Below are positions 34,343-45,622 of a stretch of DNA of 64,000 nt, one piece after another. The DNA lies in contig JAJNNX010000085.1 in NCBI GenBank assembly GCA_023159155.1, positions 32,513 through 96,512 on the forward strand, written 5' to 3'. The notes beneath the pieces were generated by a model. The model worked only from the letters and a program-made list of their open reading frames with translations, was not told the origin of the DNA and made no database searches. This DNA comes from Ustulina deusta. Its lineage: Eukaryota > Ascomycota > Sordariomycetes > Xylariales > Xylariaceae. Every line of letters begins with the position of its first letter. The first letter of the stretch is position 1. The position numbers were made by a program, and so were the translations under genes.

Positions 34343-35647
34343 GCGAACCGGACCACAGATCATGTAGGCTCCTCTGCATGGTGTCCTTGCTTGTTTTGAG
34401 CATTGGCTTGGCGGTAGATGCAAAGATAATCATGTTGTGGTGAATACGGCCGTGTGGAGGACACCTCTTATTAGCCACATGCACAGATACCCATATGCCT
34501 TCCAGAAGGCGTTGTTCATCTTCGGCTTTTTTTCTCTAGAGAGTTTGCAATTTCAACAAGTAAGCTTGGTTAGTAAAGACCTTGTCCGACAATGATAAGC
34601 GCATTGATAGTAGTATATTTGTTATTGAGTATGTTCTCCAATTCACTGAGGTTAATCTTTTCGCTAGCGAAAAATACGATTATGTTGTCGGGTGATCTCG
34701 GCAGAGCGATTCAATCATTACCTCCTACGGGACCTGTGTGCTTTGAATAGAGATCTAAGGCTAGCCACTGGGATAGGCCGGGGAAAGTAGCGAAAACACT
34801 TTAATATCGTAAATTTACATCGGAAGACAGCACAGCAGTTGGCGACGAAGGGGTATTTTGCCTCAAGGGGCTAAATTCTCTATGTACGGAAGTCTTGAAG
34901 TAACGTGGGCGGACTTTAAGTGGCTGAACAAGTTGAAAAAGGGTGCTCAACACCGAGAAAGAGAGAAAAAGGATCGCGACAATTGTGCCTTTTCCCTTTA
35001 CTATTGTGTTGAACTGAGATATATTCTGCCATGACCACTTGATCCCCGAATTAAAATTTTACGTATCCGCACTAGGAAGCGTAGGCACAGCCTATCTCTT
35101 AGTGCAAGGCGAGGTGAGCACTCCGTATTATACATGAGCCTTAGGTACATACTCACATTGTCCACTTCGGTACATAAATAGTTCTAGTTAGGTTCAAGTT
35201 GATCTAGCCGTCTTTTTGTCCTTTAAGAATATTTTACGCTAAAAGCAATTTTATTATAATTTGGAATTATCTAATGTCGTACTAACTTGTATTTATTTAA
35301 AGCAAAGCTACAATTAAATGGCTATTGTATATTTGCCTGCTATTGTATTAGTTGTTCTTGCCTACACGATAAAATTGCCATTCTTGGTTTGTAAACAGAA
35401 TGTGTGTTGTTGTTTGGGATATTGTGCTATGTTGCATACAAATGTTGAAGAGTTGGTATGGAAGCCCCCAGCATTGGAGGTTTTAGGGCCCGAAAATGGA
35501 TTCCCTTATACCACCTGCAACCTATTGATAATTAATAATATTCATATAATGTAATAGAATTTTTTGAAATTAAAATACAATTAAAAATATTTTATTTTTA
35601 TATCGTTATAAATTTAAAAACGAATTAAAAAAAAATAGCAAGGCTTC
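34343..35647. other. AT-rising spacer between permease and HET gene
   Basis: 1.3 kb; base composition turns AT-rich from about 34,850 and strongly so at 35,230-35,640. A 78-residue ORF at 35318-35554 has a hydrophobic start but no motif. The composition suggests an old mutated repeat remnant, the first sign of the accessory zone. Confidence 0.4.
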
Positions 35648-37543
35648 TCAAACCAGCTCAAAGTCTTCTACTTCTAATATACCATCACCCACTAACCTTG
35701 ACGCTTCACCATCCATAAGCCCATGAACATACGAATCTCCAAGTAGACGGCACACGAGTCGCGAGGTCGTCTGACCGTCATCCTGCTGGACGGGTCGCAC
35801 AATAAAAGGCGCTCTACTACCAGCAAGAACGCATATGCGATCGTCAACTTCGATATTAAGGGGTGCTAATCCCATGTACCCTTTGCGAGAAATGAAAAAC
35901 CTCCGCCGCGCAATTGCCTTTGATACATGATCAGGAAATTCAAATATTCTTTTCACCAACCTGGCTTGTCTCGATTGAATACCCACTCTTTCCTGGCTAG
36001 AAATCCGCATGTACCTGTGCGGCAATGGAAATGTCAGTATTGTGACTTGTGTGAGGCCACCACAACCACAGTACTTCAGAGCCGTAAGGGCTACATACCA
36101 ATACATGAGATGTGCGTCACGTTCTTTTGCACCGGCTCGCCTGATGGATCTAGCTTGACCCCCGCTTGGCACGGCACTCGTATAGATGTCTAGATACAAG
36201 GTTCGCCAAAATGCCTCGGACACCGTGTCTCCTCCGACGCAGGCTTTGCCTGGATCTTTCTCCATCCCAGCCATATCGCGCCAGTCTTTTATAATATCGA
36301 TGTCGGACTCCAAGGTTCGGTAAAGAGTACTATTACTGATTTTCTCAATTGTGTCGCAGCAAACTCCAGCGAGGTGTAGCTTCCCGACTGGATCATCTTT
36401 CGTCGACTTATAAGTCAATGTCCCGCATGCATTGTAGAGATTCAAGAATGGGGCCCTGTATCTCATGACCTCCATGTTGTGCCTGGCTTCGTCGTCCATG
36501 ACTGTCAAGTCTGGTACCCAAGATGGAGTATCCTCTGGCCAGCGCACGGAGTAATCTGAGGAGAAGTGACTTTCGTCTGCTTTTCCACGTGATATATGAC
36601 TGAGTATATTCAGATTGTTATTGTGGGAAATGCTGTCCCTTGCTGCCAATTCATACACCTTGGCCTTGCTGAAATTATAGTCGATTGAGGATTTCTTGAT
36701 ACCGCAGGATATTCCCAGGAGGCCATAGACCATATCGAGAGGGTTAGTCGCCTGCCTGTGTCGAAACAGCAAGGCAACCTCGTCGAAGTTAGCATTGCGA
36801 ATCCCCAACGAAAACCGATGTAATTGTAGGATGTTGTCCATCATAGGTGCGATATCCCTAGCTACACCTGCTCCGTTCCTCGGAAACCTCAAGGTCTGAC
36901 AACATCTGTTCGTGTAGACATGCTCTCTGAAACTTGCGGCCATACCAGTCAGATCATGGCTGGATAGGTGGATGTTCCCACGATGGTATACAATCTGCTT
37001 TGCCAGGACAGCTTCTTGAACCGTCCAGATGCGCGACCACCATTCATGGCGTAGAAAGACATATAGTCCCAAAAGTTCATCGTCCATTTTTTGGATAGCA
37101 GTCCAATGCAATCTCGGATCACTGCCCAACCTCCTGATGAATTTGATGATTCGTTCATCTTCCCGTTTGAGTGGGCCAAGCCAGACAACAACCTGAGAAG
37201 CACCTGAATATATCCGTTGCATCAACTGCACCTGGGAACTACGCTCACCCAAGTCGCCTTGGTTTATACAAACGGCATCAACCCACAGTACGCGCTCTTT
37301 TTCATCATTTCTCAGGTGATGAAGCGCTGACCCCAAGTTTCTCGTGACGGTTTTGACCTGCCCACCGAGAACGATCTCTACATCGTCTTTTTTGCTTCCC
37401 CATACATAAGAAAGTGCCTCGAACTCACTTGGCTCGTCTAGGGACATGGTGAAAAGCTCGCAATGGACACTCTCGGAGCCATGGCCAGGAAGTAGCCGAA
37501 GCAACCTGACTTGGTGCTTCGATTGATCAAGATCGTTGTACAT
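35648..37543 (-). CDS. HET-domain (heterokaryon incompatibility) protein
   Basis: Single exon, 631 residues, ATG at 37543. The HET domain occupies about residues 40-190: FEALSYVWGSKKDDVEI, NLGSALHHLRNDEKERVLWV, DAVCINQGDLGERSSQVQLM and RIYSGASQVVVWLG, the three conserved HET blocks. Downstream: a WWSRIWTVQEAVLAKQIVYH block and a C-terminal GYMGLAPLNIEVDDRICVLA segment, both typical of full-length HET proteins. Family knowledge: HET proteins drive cell death on fusion of incompatible hyphae; the domain is related to TIR and most paralogues are functionally untested. The frame is intact, in contrast to genes further right. It is divergent from the ankyrin-AAA gene across 721 bp. No catalytic assignment is made. 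Confidence 0.92.
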   Translation of the reverse strand: MYNDLDQSKHQVRLLRLLPGHGSESVHCELFTMSLDEPSEFEALSYVWGSKKDDVEIVLGGQVKTVTRNLGSALHHLRNDEKERVLWVDAVCINQGDLGERSSQVQLMQRIYSGASQVVVWLGPLKREDERIIKFIRRLGSDPRLHWTAIQKMDDELLGLYVFLRHEWWSRIWTVQEAVLAKQIVYHRGNIHLSSHDLTGMAASFREHVYTNRCCQTLRFPRNGAGVARDIAPMMDNILQLHRFSLGIRNANFDEVALLFRHRQATNPLDMVYGLLGISCGIKKSSIDYNFSKAKVYELAARDSISHNNNLNILSHISRGKADESHFSSDYSVRWPEDTPSWVPDLTVMDDEARHNMEVMRYRAPFLNLYNACGTLTYKSTKDDPVGKLHLAGVCCDTIEKISNSTLYRTLESDIDIIKDWRDMAGMEKDPGKACVGGDTVSEAFWRTLYLDIYTSAVPSGGQARSIRRAGAKERDAHLMYWYVALTALKYCGCGGLTQVTILTFPLPHRYMRISSQERVGIQSRQARLVKRIFEFPDHVSKAIARRRFFISRKGYMGLAPLNIEVDDRICVLAGSRAPFIVRPVQQDDGQTTSRLVCRLLGDSYVHGLMDGEASRLVGDGILEVEDFELV

Positions 37544-38264
37544 TCTGGGTTGTTTTGAATATTCCAGTTATCGGTAATATCGATTGGATGGGATGAGCCC
37601 CAACGAAACAACTACTACCGAAGATTGTCAGCACTGCCAGTATGTGGGGATACGATATCATTCGTTGTGGCGTGAAGCCCCTGAACTACCTACGTGGATA
37701 GGCTTGAGTCTACATACGCCAGATCTCTTTGTTCACATCTGTAGATCGTGACAAGGGCGCTTGTATCATGGTTTCTTAGCATGTTTGTGTGAAGATGTTC
37801 TGTAGGCACCGCCCGGCTCGCCAGCCTTTAGGTTAGGCATCAACAGTCTCTTAGAAGTTCCCACATTGTTCGGGCACGTACAAACTACTCATAGACCTGA
37901 TTTATGCAGCACACGTCAGAGATGGCGTACAGTAGATGTGCTATATGTGCTAGGAGCCGGAGCGCCACATAGTAGTATACACAGCGTCGTCATCCAGCCT
38001 TGCCCATTGGCTGAAGATATTCAACGTTCCATTGTTTCGTAAAACTGCTTTATATATATTAATGGGACATGCAGTTGGTGATTGTAGTTGGTGATTGGTG
38101 CCAACATATTTATTGATTACCTGCTTCAACACGATCAATTGCCTAAGTATTGGGGTCCAACAATCAGGCTTACCTGAACTAACCATTTGAACAAAGCATG
38201 TGTTCATTCGAGTCCCCTTATCTCTTCTCGAATGAATCAATGGTGATTTTTCACTGTAATCACC
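37544..38264. promoter_or_regulatory. Divergent spacer HET gene / ankyrin-AAA gene
   Basis: 721 bp with no convincing ORF. It must hold the HET promoter. Additional 5' ankyrin exons of the right-hand gene were looked for and not found. Confidence 0.4.
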
Positions 38265-40951
38265 ATGGCATCTCTTCATATTGCAGTCTTATTTGGTAAT
38301 GAAGAACTGACTCGAACCCTTCTTAAAGAAGGCTGCGATCCCAACGTATACGATAAGCGGCTTGGAACTCCTCTGTCAATAGCGATCCTAAAGGGATATA
38401 GATCAATCGTTAAGCTTCTCTCTGAGAATGGCGCAGATCACAATAATGAGGGTTTTACATCTGCCCTCGTTCATTCAAGACTGGATGAATTCAACCTGCC
38501 CCATACTATCAATCTTTCGACAGCTGACAATGGGGGTAGAGCTCAAAAGCCCAAGTTACAGGACCGCTCAGAAACCCGGCTACATAATCATCAGCCTGTC
38601 GCAGGTGACAGCGAGACCGAGTCAGTGCTCACTCTTGACGACGGAACAGGCAGCATAGGTGGTACCGGTCCAGATATACTCATCGGATCGAGGTCTGAAA
38701 TCAAGCGTTTATTCAAGAATAACTCCAAATGGGAGGACGCCCCTGGCGACGAAGAGGTAACCTTGATTCGCAGCACCAGAGCTTCAGTCGAAGGTGTCCA
38801 TGCAGCATCTGCTGTTGTGGAGTATATGGAACGGAACGACGAAGGGGGTTGGTTATTGTCCAAATTCGATATTCACGGCTCTAAGCTCTGTGGCTTCCTT
38901 TCGCGAGTCTTGGAAAACTACCCTGGAGCAGGTATTGGCCACTCGAGAGCCACTATACATCCCGCCATGCCGGGAAGACTATTCCCTGACTTTATAGGAC
39001 TGTTCCATCGGATGGAGCGCTACATCAAACTCAGCGAAGAGGAAGTTGATCCTGAAACAAAGGAGCAGGCAAAACTCTTGCTGCAGACTTTGAAATCGTC
39101 ATGGAGTCCCCTCCAGTACGTCGTGGAGGAATCTAGAGCAATGGGTCTTATGGCATGGGCGCACTTGTGGACAATATACCAGCCTGGAGAGATAGCAATC
39201 TCACTAGAAGACGAAAACGACGAGATATCAGCGGTCAGGATCGTTGAAATTGAGTTGATCGAAAACCCATGGACTAAACCGCCATATTACAAGCTGACCG
39301 TTGAAGTGGTAGATTGGAACGGTTCCTATACTGGCTATAAACAACTGACTTACGGAATCCGAAAGTACGATGGATTTAAGAAATTGACTGATATCGGGAT
39401 CCACCCACTTTCTTACAACCCTGACCCCGAAAGGCTCAAAGAGAGATTGGTTCAAAGGGGTCGAACATTCGAAAAGTCTGAGAGGATGCTTTTTCATGAC
39501 TAGAAAGCACTTCAATGTGACCCGAGTGAGAAATCCTTACGATGTCTGCGGTCTTTCTTGTTTGCTTACTGACAAGTGGCATTGACGCTATTATAGAGAG
39601 TTATCGTCGATAACTACGCATATTACAGATTCCGCGATGACCGTGTTCCTGTGTATGCGAGACAGGGTGACCGATCGTCGGCTAATGAATGCGATTCACA
39701 TTCTGAGGATCATGCCGACGCTGCTATACAGGGGCTGTCGCTCTCGTCCCCCCATACAGGAATGGTTCGATCGATTCATAGCGAGCGTAATGAAGATCTC
39801 AGCCCGCTCACTGATAACGAATGCCTCCTCTGCATATCTACGATGAAGGGCTTCGATGCACAGGGCAAAAAATGGAGTGAGAAAAATGCGAAGTTAATTC
39901 ATGTGTAATTGCTGACGGTTTCCAGGCGATATACACGTCGATGCCCTTGAAAGTATTGCATGGAATGATGAGGCATTCAATCAACTCGCCATACAAGAAG
40001 ATCGGAAGCGGTTGATCTTGGCTTTTGCGAAGCAGAAGCAGACTGAAGAGACCGGTTTTGATGACTTCATTACCGGAAAAGGTAGCTCGAAAAGGTCTGG
40101 CTTGATGGATTTTCTTCCTCGCTTCTAACAATATGATAGGGAAGAGCTTCATCATCTTCCTGTGCGGGCCTCCAGGAGTAGGGAAGACTCTGACAGCAGA
40201 GTCAAGTATAGAAGTTATGTCATTGTGATAGAAAGTTGCTCACGAAAGGTTTAGTCGCGGAGCGTACGAGAGCTCCTTTATATACGCTGAGTGCCTGTGA
40301 TCTGGGCACAGATGCGGAGAGCGTTGAGCGCTCTCTGAAAAAGGCATTGGAAATGTGCGCGCTTTGGAAGGCCGTCATGCTCATTGACGAGGCTGATGTC
40401 TTCCTCGAAGCTCGTAAGACAGACAGTCTAGAACGTAATGAAATCGTTTCAGGTATGTGCCGGTATTCTAGAATCTAGATGCCTGAAGAACATGCTTAAC
40501 CTAACTACTTTTTTCAGCATTCCTCCGTCTGCTCGAATATTACAAAGGGATTCTATTCCTAACGACTAACCGAGTAGCGACGATTGATGCGGCATTTGAA
40601 TCGAGGATCGACCTCATCATCCCTTTTGATGCCTTGGATCAGACCGCACGACGCGAGGTATGGACGAATTTTGCCAATAGATTGGGTGGGAGCCACGAGC
40701 TCTGTGACGCTGATTTCGACGAGCTCAGTCAGCAGAGGCTGAACGGCCGTGAAATCAAGAGCTCTGTAAAGACGGCTCTTATGTTGGCCAACAGTGAAGA
40801 GAAGAAGTTGCAAATGGAGCATCTGAGGATTGTCTTGAGAGTTCGACAGCGGGCGGCAGGTTACCTACAAAGTGAAGGGAGTGGCAATATGGTAGCTGGT
40901 GGCGTGATGACTTGGCTGCGTAGACGACGCCTAAGCCGCATACAATCGTAG
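38265..40951 (+). CDS. Ankyrin + DUF7025-like + AAA+ ATPase, with one in-frame TAG
   Basis: Six exons: 38265..39525, 39601..39876, 39926..40081, 40140..40205, 40255..40452, 40518..40951 (797 codons). Residues 1-60 form two ankyrin repeats (GNEELTRTLLKEGCDPNVYD, LLSENGADHNN). The middle (about 150-540) matches the region that precedes AAA domains in fungal AAA proteins (VDNYAYYRFRDD ... LLCIS ... KKW). The AAA module has Walker A GPPGVGKT, Walker B VMLIDEADVFLEAR, sensor TTNR and FESRIDLIIPF. Codon 39501..39503 is TAG, between FHD and KALQ, upstream of the AAA module. Either the gene is inactivated, or it yields a 412-residue ankyrin protein, or the base is wrong. The first intron junction is the least certain. 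Function unknown; the family is large and unstudied in Pezizomycotina. Confidence 0.75.
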
Positions 40952-41276
40952 GTAATAGTCGTATCCGTCTCGCCACGGGGCTTAGGCCACTATAGCGCAC
41001 CTTTAGTGTAGGTACTTGGTGGTTCTGCGGGGACATGCATTATGCGTTAGGTACCTATTTAGAACAGGAAGAGCAACATACCCCGGGAGGTTTAACCGTT
41101 CTGTTTTTCTTAATATGGTGCTCTAGTAGGGTTAACATGCTGATGGTAAAACGGAGGCCCGACAGCTATTATAGCCTATAAGAAGCCGCCACGATGAGTC
41201 AGCAGACACCTCTGTGCCGAGTGTTCAATATTGCAATAGTTTACAGACGCAAGATATCGATACGTTTAGACGGCAA

Positions 41277-41567
41277 ACAAGGATAGTGTCGAGTGGCATG
41301 ATGTCGCAGTATAACTGTCTCCAAGCAGAATCTTACGGCATCGAAACAACTCCAAACATCATTTTGAAGCGTCTGAGCCTGCATGGATTCATTTGCTCAG
41401 ACCCCCAATGGTTTCCTCGCATTCCACAATTCAAAATGGTGGAATGGCTCGCTGAAGGGAAGATCAAGTTTAAGGAAGAAGTTGTGATCGGGATCGATAA
41501 TACACCGGATGCAATGATTAGGGTAGGAAAGGGAGACAAATTCGGAAAACTAGTTCTTCAAAATTGA
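41277..41567 (+). pseudogene. 3' fragment of an NADP-dependent double-bond reductase (medium-chain dehydrogenase)
   Basis: About 96 residues with clear family similarity to the C-terminus of leukotriene-B4-dehydrogenase-type reductases: SSGMMSQYN (normally CGMISQYN), NIILKRLSLHGFICSD, MVEWLAEGKIKFKEEVV and FGKLVLQN before the stop. The nucleotide-binding core and the whole N-terminal half are absent: sequence upstream of 41,277 shows no related frame. A 117-residue ORF starting at 41214 is just this fragment with a chance extension. Interpreted as the relic of a truncated gene at the edge of the decaying zone. Confidence 0.7.
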
Positions 41568-41799
41568 CAATTAAGGGTCATCTATCTGCCAATAATACTA
41601 ACTCTCACCTCGTTCACCGTGCACGTGCACTCTATTCTACAACCATGTCCGGACCTCTGATCTCGAGGGCTATCAAGATCGTGTTGCGCTCTACGTTTCC
41701 GAAACGTGAACCAATATATGCATCAGCTGGGGACTGGCAAACTTCGGTGAATTGCATCATCTCTGGCGCCCATTACCATCATCACCCTTCTCGTTCGAT

Positions 41800-43060
41800 C
41801 ATGACCCATTCTTGATAACATCTGTTATCTTCTCTGCAAAAACATAGACAAGTATAACCAAGAGGCTGGCATAGTTATCCCCGTCGGCAGGTGTCTGATT
41901 CAATGGAACCGACCAATTGCCAAAATATGAGTCTGCCGACAGATATTCGATGTGAAGCCACGAATCCGGGAGCGCCGAAAGCGAGCGCGCCGCCGCCTCA
42001 GAAAGCATGTCCCGTGGAGCCTTCTTCTCCCAAGCGATGTACTCGCAGCCCTGGTTAGAGAGTGGTCCTTGTCCTGTCGCGAGATAGTTGGTGATCTCCG
42101 AGGCGAGACGGACAGGATTTGAGGCTATTGTCGCTAGAATCTCTACTTGAACTCGATAGGTCGGGCCGAACATTACATGGTCCGTCATGTTTTGTCCCAC
42201 ACCGGGTCTGTCCGCAATTACCGGGATGTGTAGCCGGCGCAGAGTCGAAGCCGGGCCGATGCCAGACACCATGAGTAACTGTGGCGAGTGGAATGCTCCT
42301 GCAGCCAGGATTACCTCCTTTTTTTTTGGGGGGGGGGGCAAGGTGCGCTCCTCCTATATCCACTCCTGTGGCCCGTTTGTGGGCATCAAACGTAATTCGT
42401 GTTGCCAGTGTTTCTGGGTAGATTTTGAGATTAGGTTGGCTTTGAGCCGCGTCTAAGAAAGATGTCTGGGAAGAACTTCGAGTCCCTGTTGTTGGATCAA
42501 TAGTTGTGGTGCAAAACTGGGAACCTAGAAGGCTACCGCTATTGAATCCATTGTTTTGAACGACATCGAGTGCTTCAAATGCGGACCCGAGAAAGGTGGA
42601 AAATGGTCGCAGATTGTTTGGAGATGACGCCTGTAGAGGACCTCCGTCTCGATAGAAGGCACTTGGGTCGTACCTGGTTGTGGAATTTAGTAGCCGGCTA
42701 GGGCCCGGGTGAGTGAAATGACGGCTCTTTTCGAGATAGTTAAGCATATTGTCAAAAGTATAAGATTGGTCATTAACGTCATCAGCCCATTGCTGAAGGG
42801 ATCCAGCATCTGGACGTTGGTATATCATTAAATTTCTTCCCGAGGTAGAAACGGAAGTCGTCAGTCGTCAGGACTATACAAATATTTCTTTCCATTCGGA
42901 TAAAACTTCCTCCAAGACATTTCCCACGGGGATAGTGTAGTTTGCGGTTGTCGAAGCCGATTTGAGGGCTGGTAACGAAGCCCCAATCCACAGCTGGAAG
43001 AGTGTCTAACAGAGATGTTCTAATATGTGCGGCAGGAAATAGAGGACTGGACAATAAGGG
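41800..43060 (-). pseudogene. Truncated, frameshifted GMC oxidoreductase
   Basis: Minus-strand pieces read in order: DWGFVTSPQIGFDNRKLHYP and RGKCLGGS (43.0-42.9 kb), IYQRPDAGSLQQWADDVNDQ and following (42828 to about 42340), then, after a frame change inside an A9/C11 homopolymer (42319..42338), EVILAAGAFHSPQLLMVSGI, DRPGVGQNMTDH and later. These are GMC family blocks (substrate-binding loop, signature 2). Missing: the N-terminal FAD-binding GxGxxG segment and the C-terminal third with the active-site His/Asn, since the frame ends near 41,800. Family knowledge: FAD enzymes such as glucose, aryl-alcohol or choline oxidases. The homopolymer frameshift alone could be a read error, but the two truncations make this a pseudogene. 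Confidence 0.8.
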
Positions 43061-43513
43061 GCTGCTACTCCGAGCGATCCCATATACAAATAGCATGTTT
43101 CTATCTCTTATGTTGTAACTAGAACTTAGACAGGCGATCATCTGAATACACCTCTGGTGGTCACACCTGGAATGTGCATTGGTCCCCTTCCTTCGATTGA
43201 TCGCAACTCCACGCCTCTGCGAGAGGTGCAAAGTAGGAGATTCGGATTTGCAGGGCTGCTCGATTATATTATAGCCAGCTTTGCCTTCGTCGTCATCTTC
43301 GTGAGCGATCGTCGCAACCGACGGCCCCATGTCCAGCACAAGTAGAGGAGATATTCCACCTAACCTTTATAAATATAAGTCTCTAGAGTAAAGCCATTAC
43401 CAGCTTCGAGGTTTCCTAATTAAATAGGTAATAGTGACACATTATAAGGAAACAGAAGAAACATCATATTCCCTCTTAGATTATTACTGCATGCCCACTT
43501 CTCGCCGGAGTAA

Positions 43514-44713
43514 TTACAGGCTGTTTGCCTGTAAGAACTGGATCATCTGCTTGAAGCTATCTGGCCCACTCTTGTGGGCGGCAATAGAATGTCCAGCACC
43601 CGCCACAATATACGTTTGACTTCCGCATGACGCCGCCGGATAGAATATCGACAAGGTCGCGGTATTCTGATCCGTCGGGTAGAGACAGTTGCCGCCGCAG
43701 AAGACGAGATCATTCTGACCGTTGACAATGTCAACTGGCCCGCTGAACTCTGTTGACGGCGCAACGATGCCACCCAGCAGGACTCCCAGCGTATTCGTCT
43801 GCTTGTTTGCAACCTGTTGGCGGAACGCGTTCTCATCAAAGTTTGGGTACCGGTAGAAGGCAAACTGGATGCCGGCAGCCGACTGCTGCGTCAGGAAGCC
43901 CGCGGGCAAGTGCTTGAACTGGGGTGCCGGGTCTGTGTTTGCGTTGATGAAGTTGAAGGCCGCGACGGTCAGTGGGACCGAGGTCGCGCTGGTGCTGGTG
44001 CCGGACAGGATCACGGCGTCGAAATCCCACGGGTATTGCGTGGTAATGCCCTAGGTCAGCGTGCTTCCTGCGCTGTGCCCGACGCCCACGACCTTGTCGA
44101 AGCGGTACCCACCCAGTTTCTCATTCCGGAGCAGCCCAACCAGCTCGTGTGTGACGGCGACCTAGGTAGTTGCCTATACGACCTAGATGGGATCTAGGTA
44201 GTCGGAATTCCCCACGCCCAACTGGTCGTAGGAGAGCGTCGCGTAGCCTGCTGCCGAAGCCACGTCGACGTAACTGTAGCCTGGGGCAATGTCCCAGTAG
44301 GTGTGGTCGAGCGTCGCTCCGTGTGTCAACAGCTGCACTGTCTTGACCTGGGCCAACCTCTCAGGGTCACTAGGGAGGCAGAGCTTGACGAAAATGCTAT
44401 AATCGCCGGAAATGACACTGGGACCACCAGCGGTGGCATTGGCGCCGAAGGTTGAGTCCACCTGGAACAACTCGACGAATGACTCTGTTACAGCCATCTG
44501 ATCTTGAGGTGCCTTGTAAATAAGTTTGGTCCCGGGTGTATTGATAGATACCGTGACGTCGCCAGAAAGGCAGGTCGAGCCACCCCCGGTGGATGGGCCT
44601 ATGACAGGATTATAGAAGCCATTAGTGCTGAAGGTCGTGACTGTGGCTGAGGTGAAGCCAGAGAAATGGTTGAACAAGAACGCCAGCGGGAGGCAGGTAG
44701 AGGTGTCCATCAT
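43514..44713 (-). pseudogene. Alpha/beta hydrolase with four in-frame TAG codons
   Basis: A single 400-codon minus-strand frame from ATG 44713 to the stop at 43514. It contains TAG at 44183..44185, 44174..44176, 44162..44164 and 44051..44053. Around them reads LDP-I-stop-VV-stop-ATT-stop-VAVTHELV and STLT-stop-GITTQYP. Otherwise the protein is intact: nucleophile GHSAGS, acid in GQNDLVF, His in GAGHSIAAHKSG, all the triad positions of a secreted-type hydrolase. Gln fits the stops best (CAG to TAG, C-to-T in CpA context), matching RIP. No indel is present, so inactivation is recent. The right neighbour is the repeat block. The substrate is not predictable. Confidence 0.85.
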
Positions 44714-45180
44714 GGCCGCTTGGTGGGAAGGCGATGGATTTGGGAGACTGAGAGCACGCCTTGGAATAATACAAGGGCTGTCTTTCCTGTGTAGGAAAAA
44801 GTGACCAAAAACGGGCTATTCGAAGGACCTTACAAAGAACCTCCGTTAGATAATAGCTCGCAGTGCCCGGATCTTCGTATTTCTTGGCTGAACCGGAGCA
44901 AACAAACCTCAAGCCCGAAAACTAATTACATCTCTCAAAAAAAGGGGCGCAACCGTGATTGCCATCAGGGGCAATGGGTCTCCACGAAGCGCTTTTTACT
45001 AATATGACAAGTACAGCCGAAATAGGCTGGTTCCTAGAATCTTCACAACGCCCTAGAAAAGAAAAATAACAAGCTTGACTTTTTCCTCCTTCTTTCATCT
45101 ATTAGTAGGATAGTTGGTGATGCGGCCGAGAGCAACTAGTGTTTAGCAAGTAGTTTTCTAGACGCTTTTGCACATTGCAG

Positions 45181-45622
45181 GCGAATAATACGCAAGCCAG
45201 CCGTATCCGTCGGTCTTGGGATAATATCCAAGATAAGAAACCTCTACGAGAATCCCCAGATCGAGGCCTTGCTGTTACGCAGAGGGGCCCAACTATTGAA
45301 CGAGCAAGTCTTTCTGCACGTTATAGATCTGACTCCTGTACCGGTTAAAAAAGAGATGGGTGACGGTGATGTCTTCGCTTCCTCACACCCGTCACCACAC
45401 GTCGTGACTGGTCTGGATTTTACTGGAGTCCGTCGATTAGAAGCACAGGACTTCGAGGTGACTCATTCCACCACAAACGACCCACGTGTATCAATCTTGA
45501 CGGCTGCATCTGAAGCAGAAAAAGTAGCCAGAGAGACGAACCACGGTGATGCAACTAGCAAGACCCGGTTCGAAACCCGAAGTTCTTGGTGGGACATGGT
45601 TCTGGGGGTCTATGGAGATTGA
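45181..45622 (+). CDS. Orphan hypothetical ORF, possible last exon
   Basis: An open frame runs from just after an acceptor-like TTGCAG (45175-45180) to the stop at 45622, about 147 codons: RIIRKPAVSVGLGIISKIRN, then LRRGAQLLNEQVFLHVIDLT, ending SSWWDMVLGVYGD. Composition looks like coding sequence, and the frame extends upstream of the first in-frame start, suggesting a terminal exon whose 5' part is lost or unrecognised. No family recognised. It lies between the hydrolase pseudogene and the AT-rich block. Confidence 0.3.

Noticed and set aside
35318..35554. 78-residue ORF with hydrophobic start
   Set aside because: Lies in AT-rich decayed spacer, no motif, no homologue recognised.
25962..44185. 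Possible reassignment of UAG to an amino acid, given six in-frame TAGs
   Set aside because: Several intact genes here terminate with TAG (MMS19, EMC3, PARP, AAA gene), so UAG is an ordinary stop.
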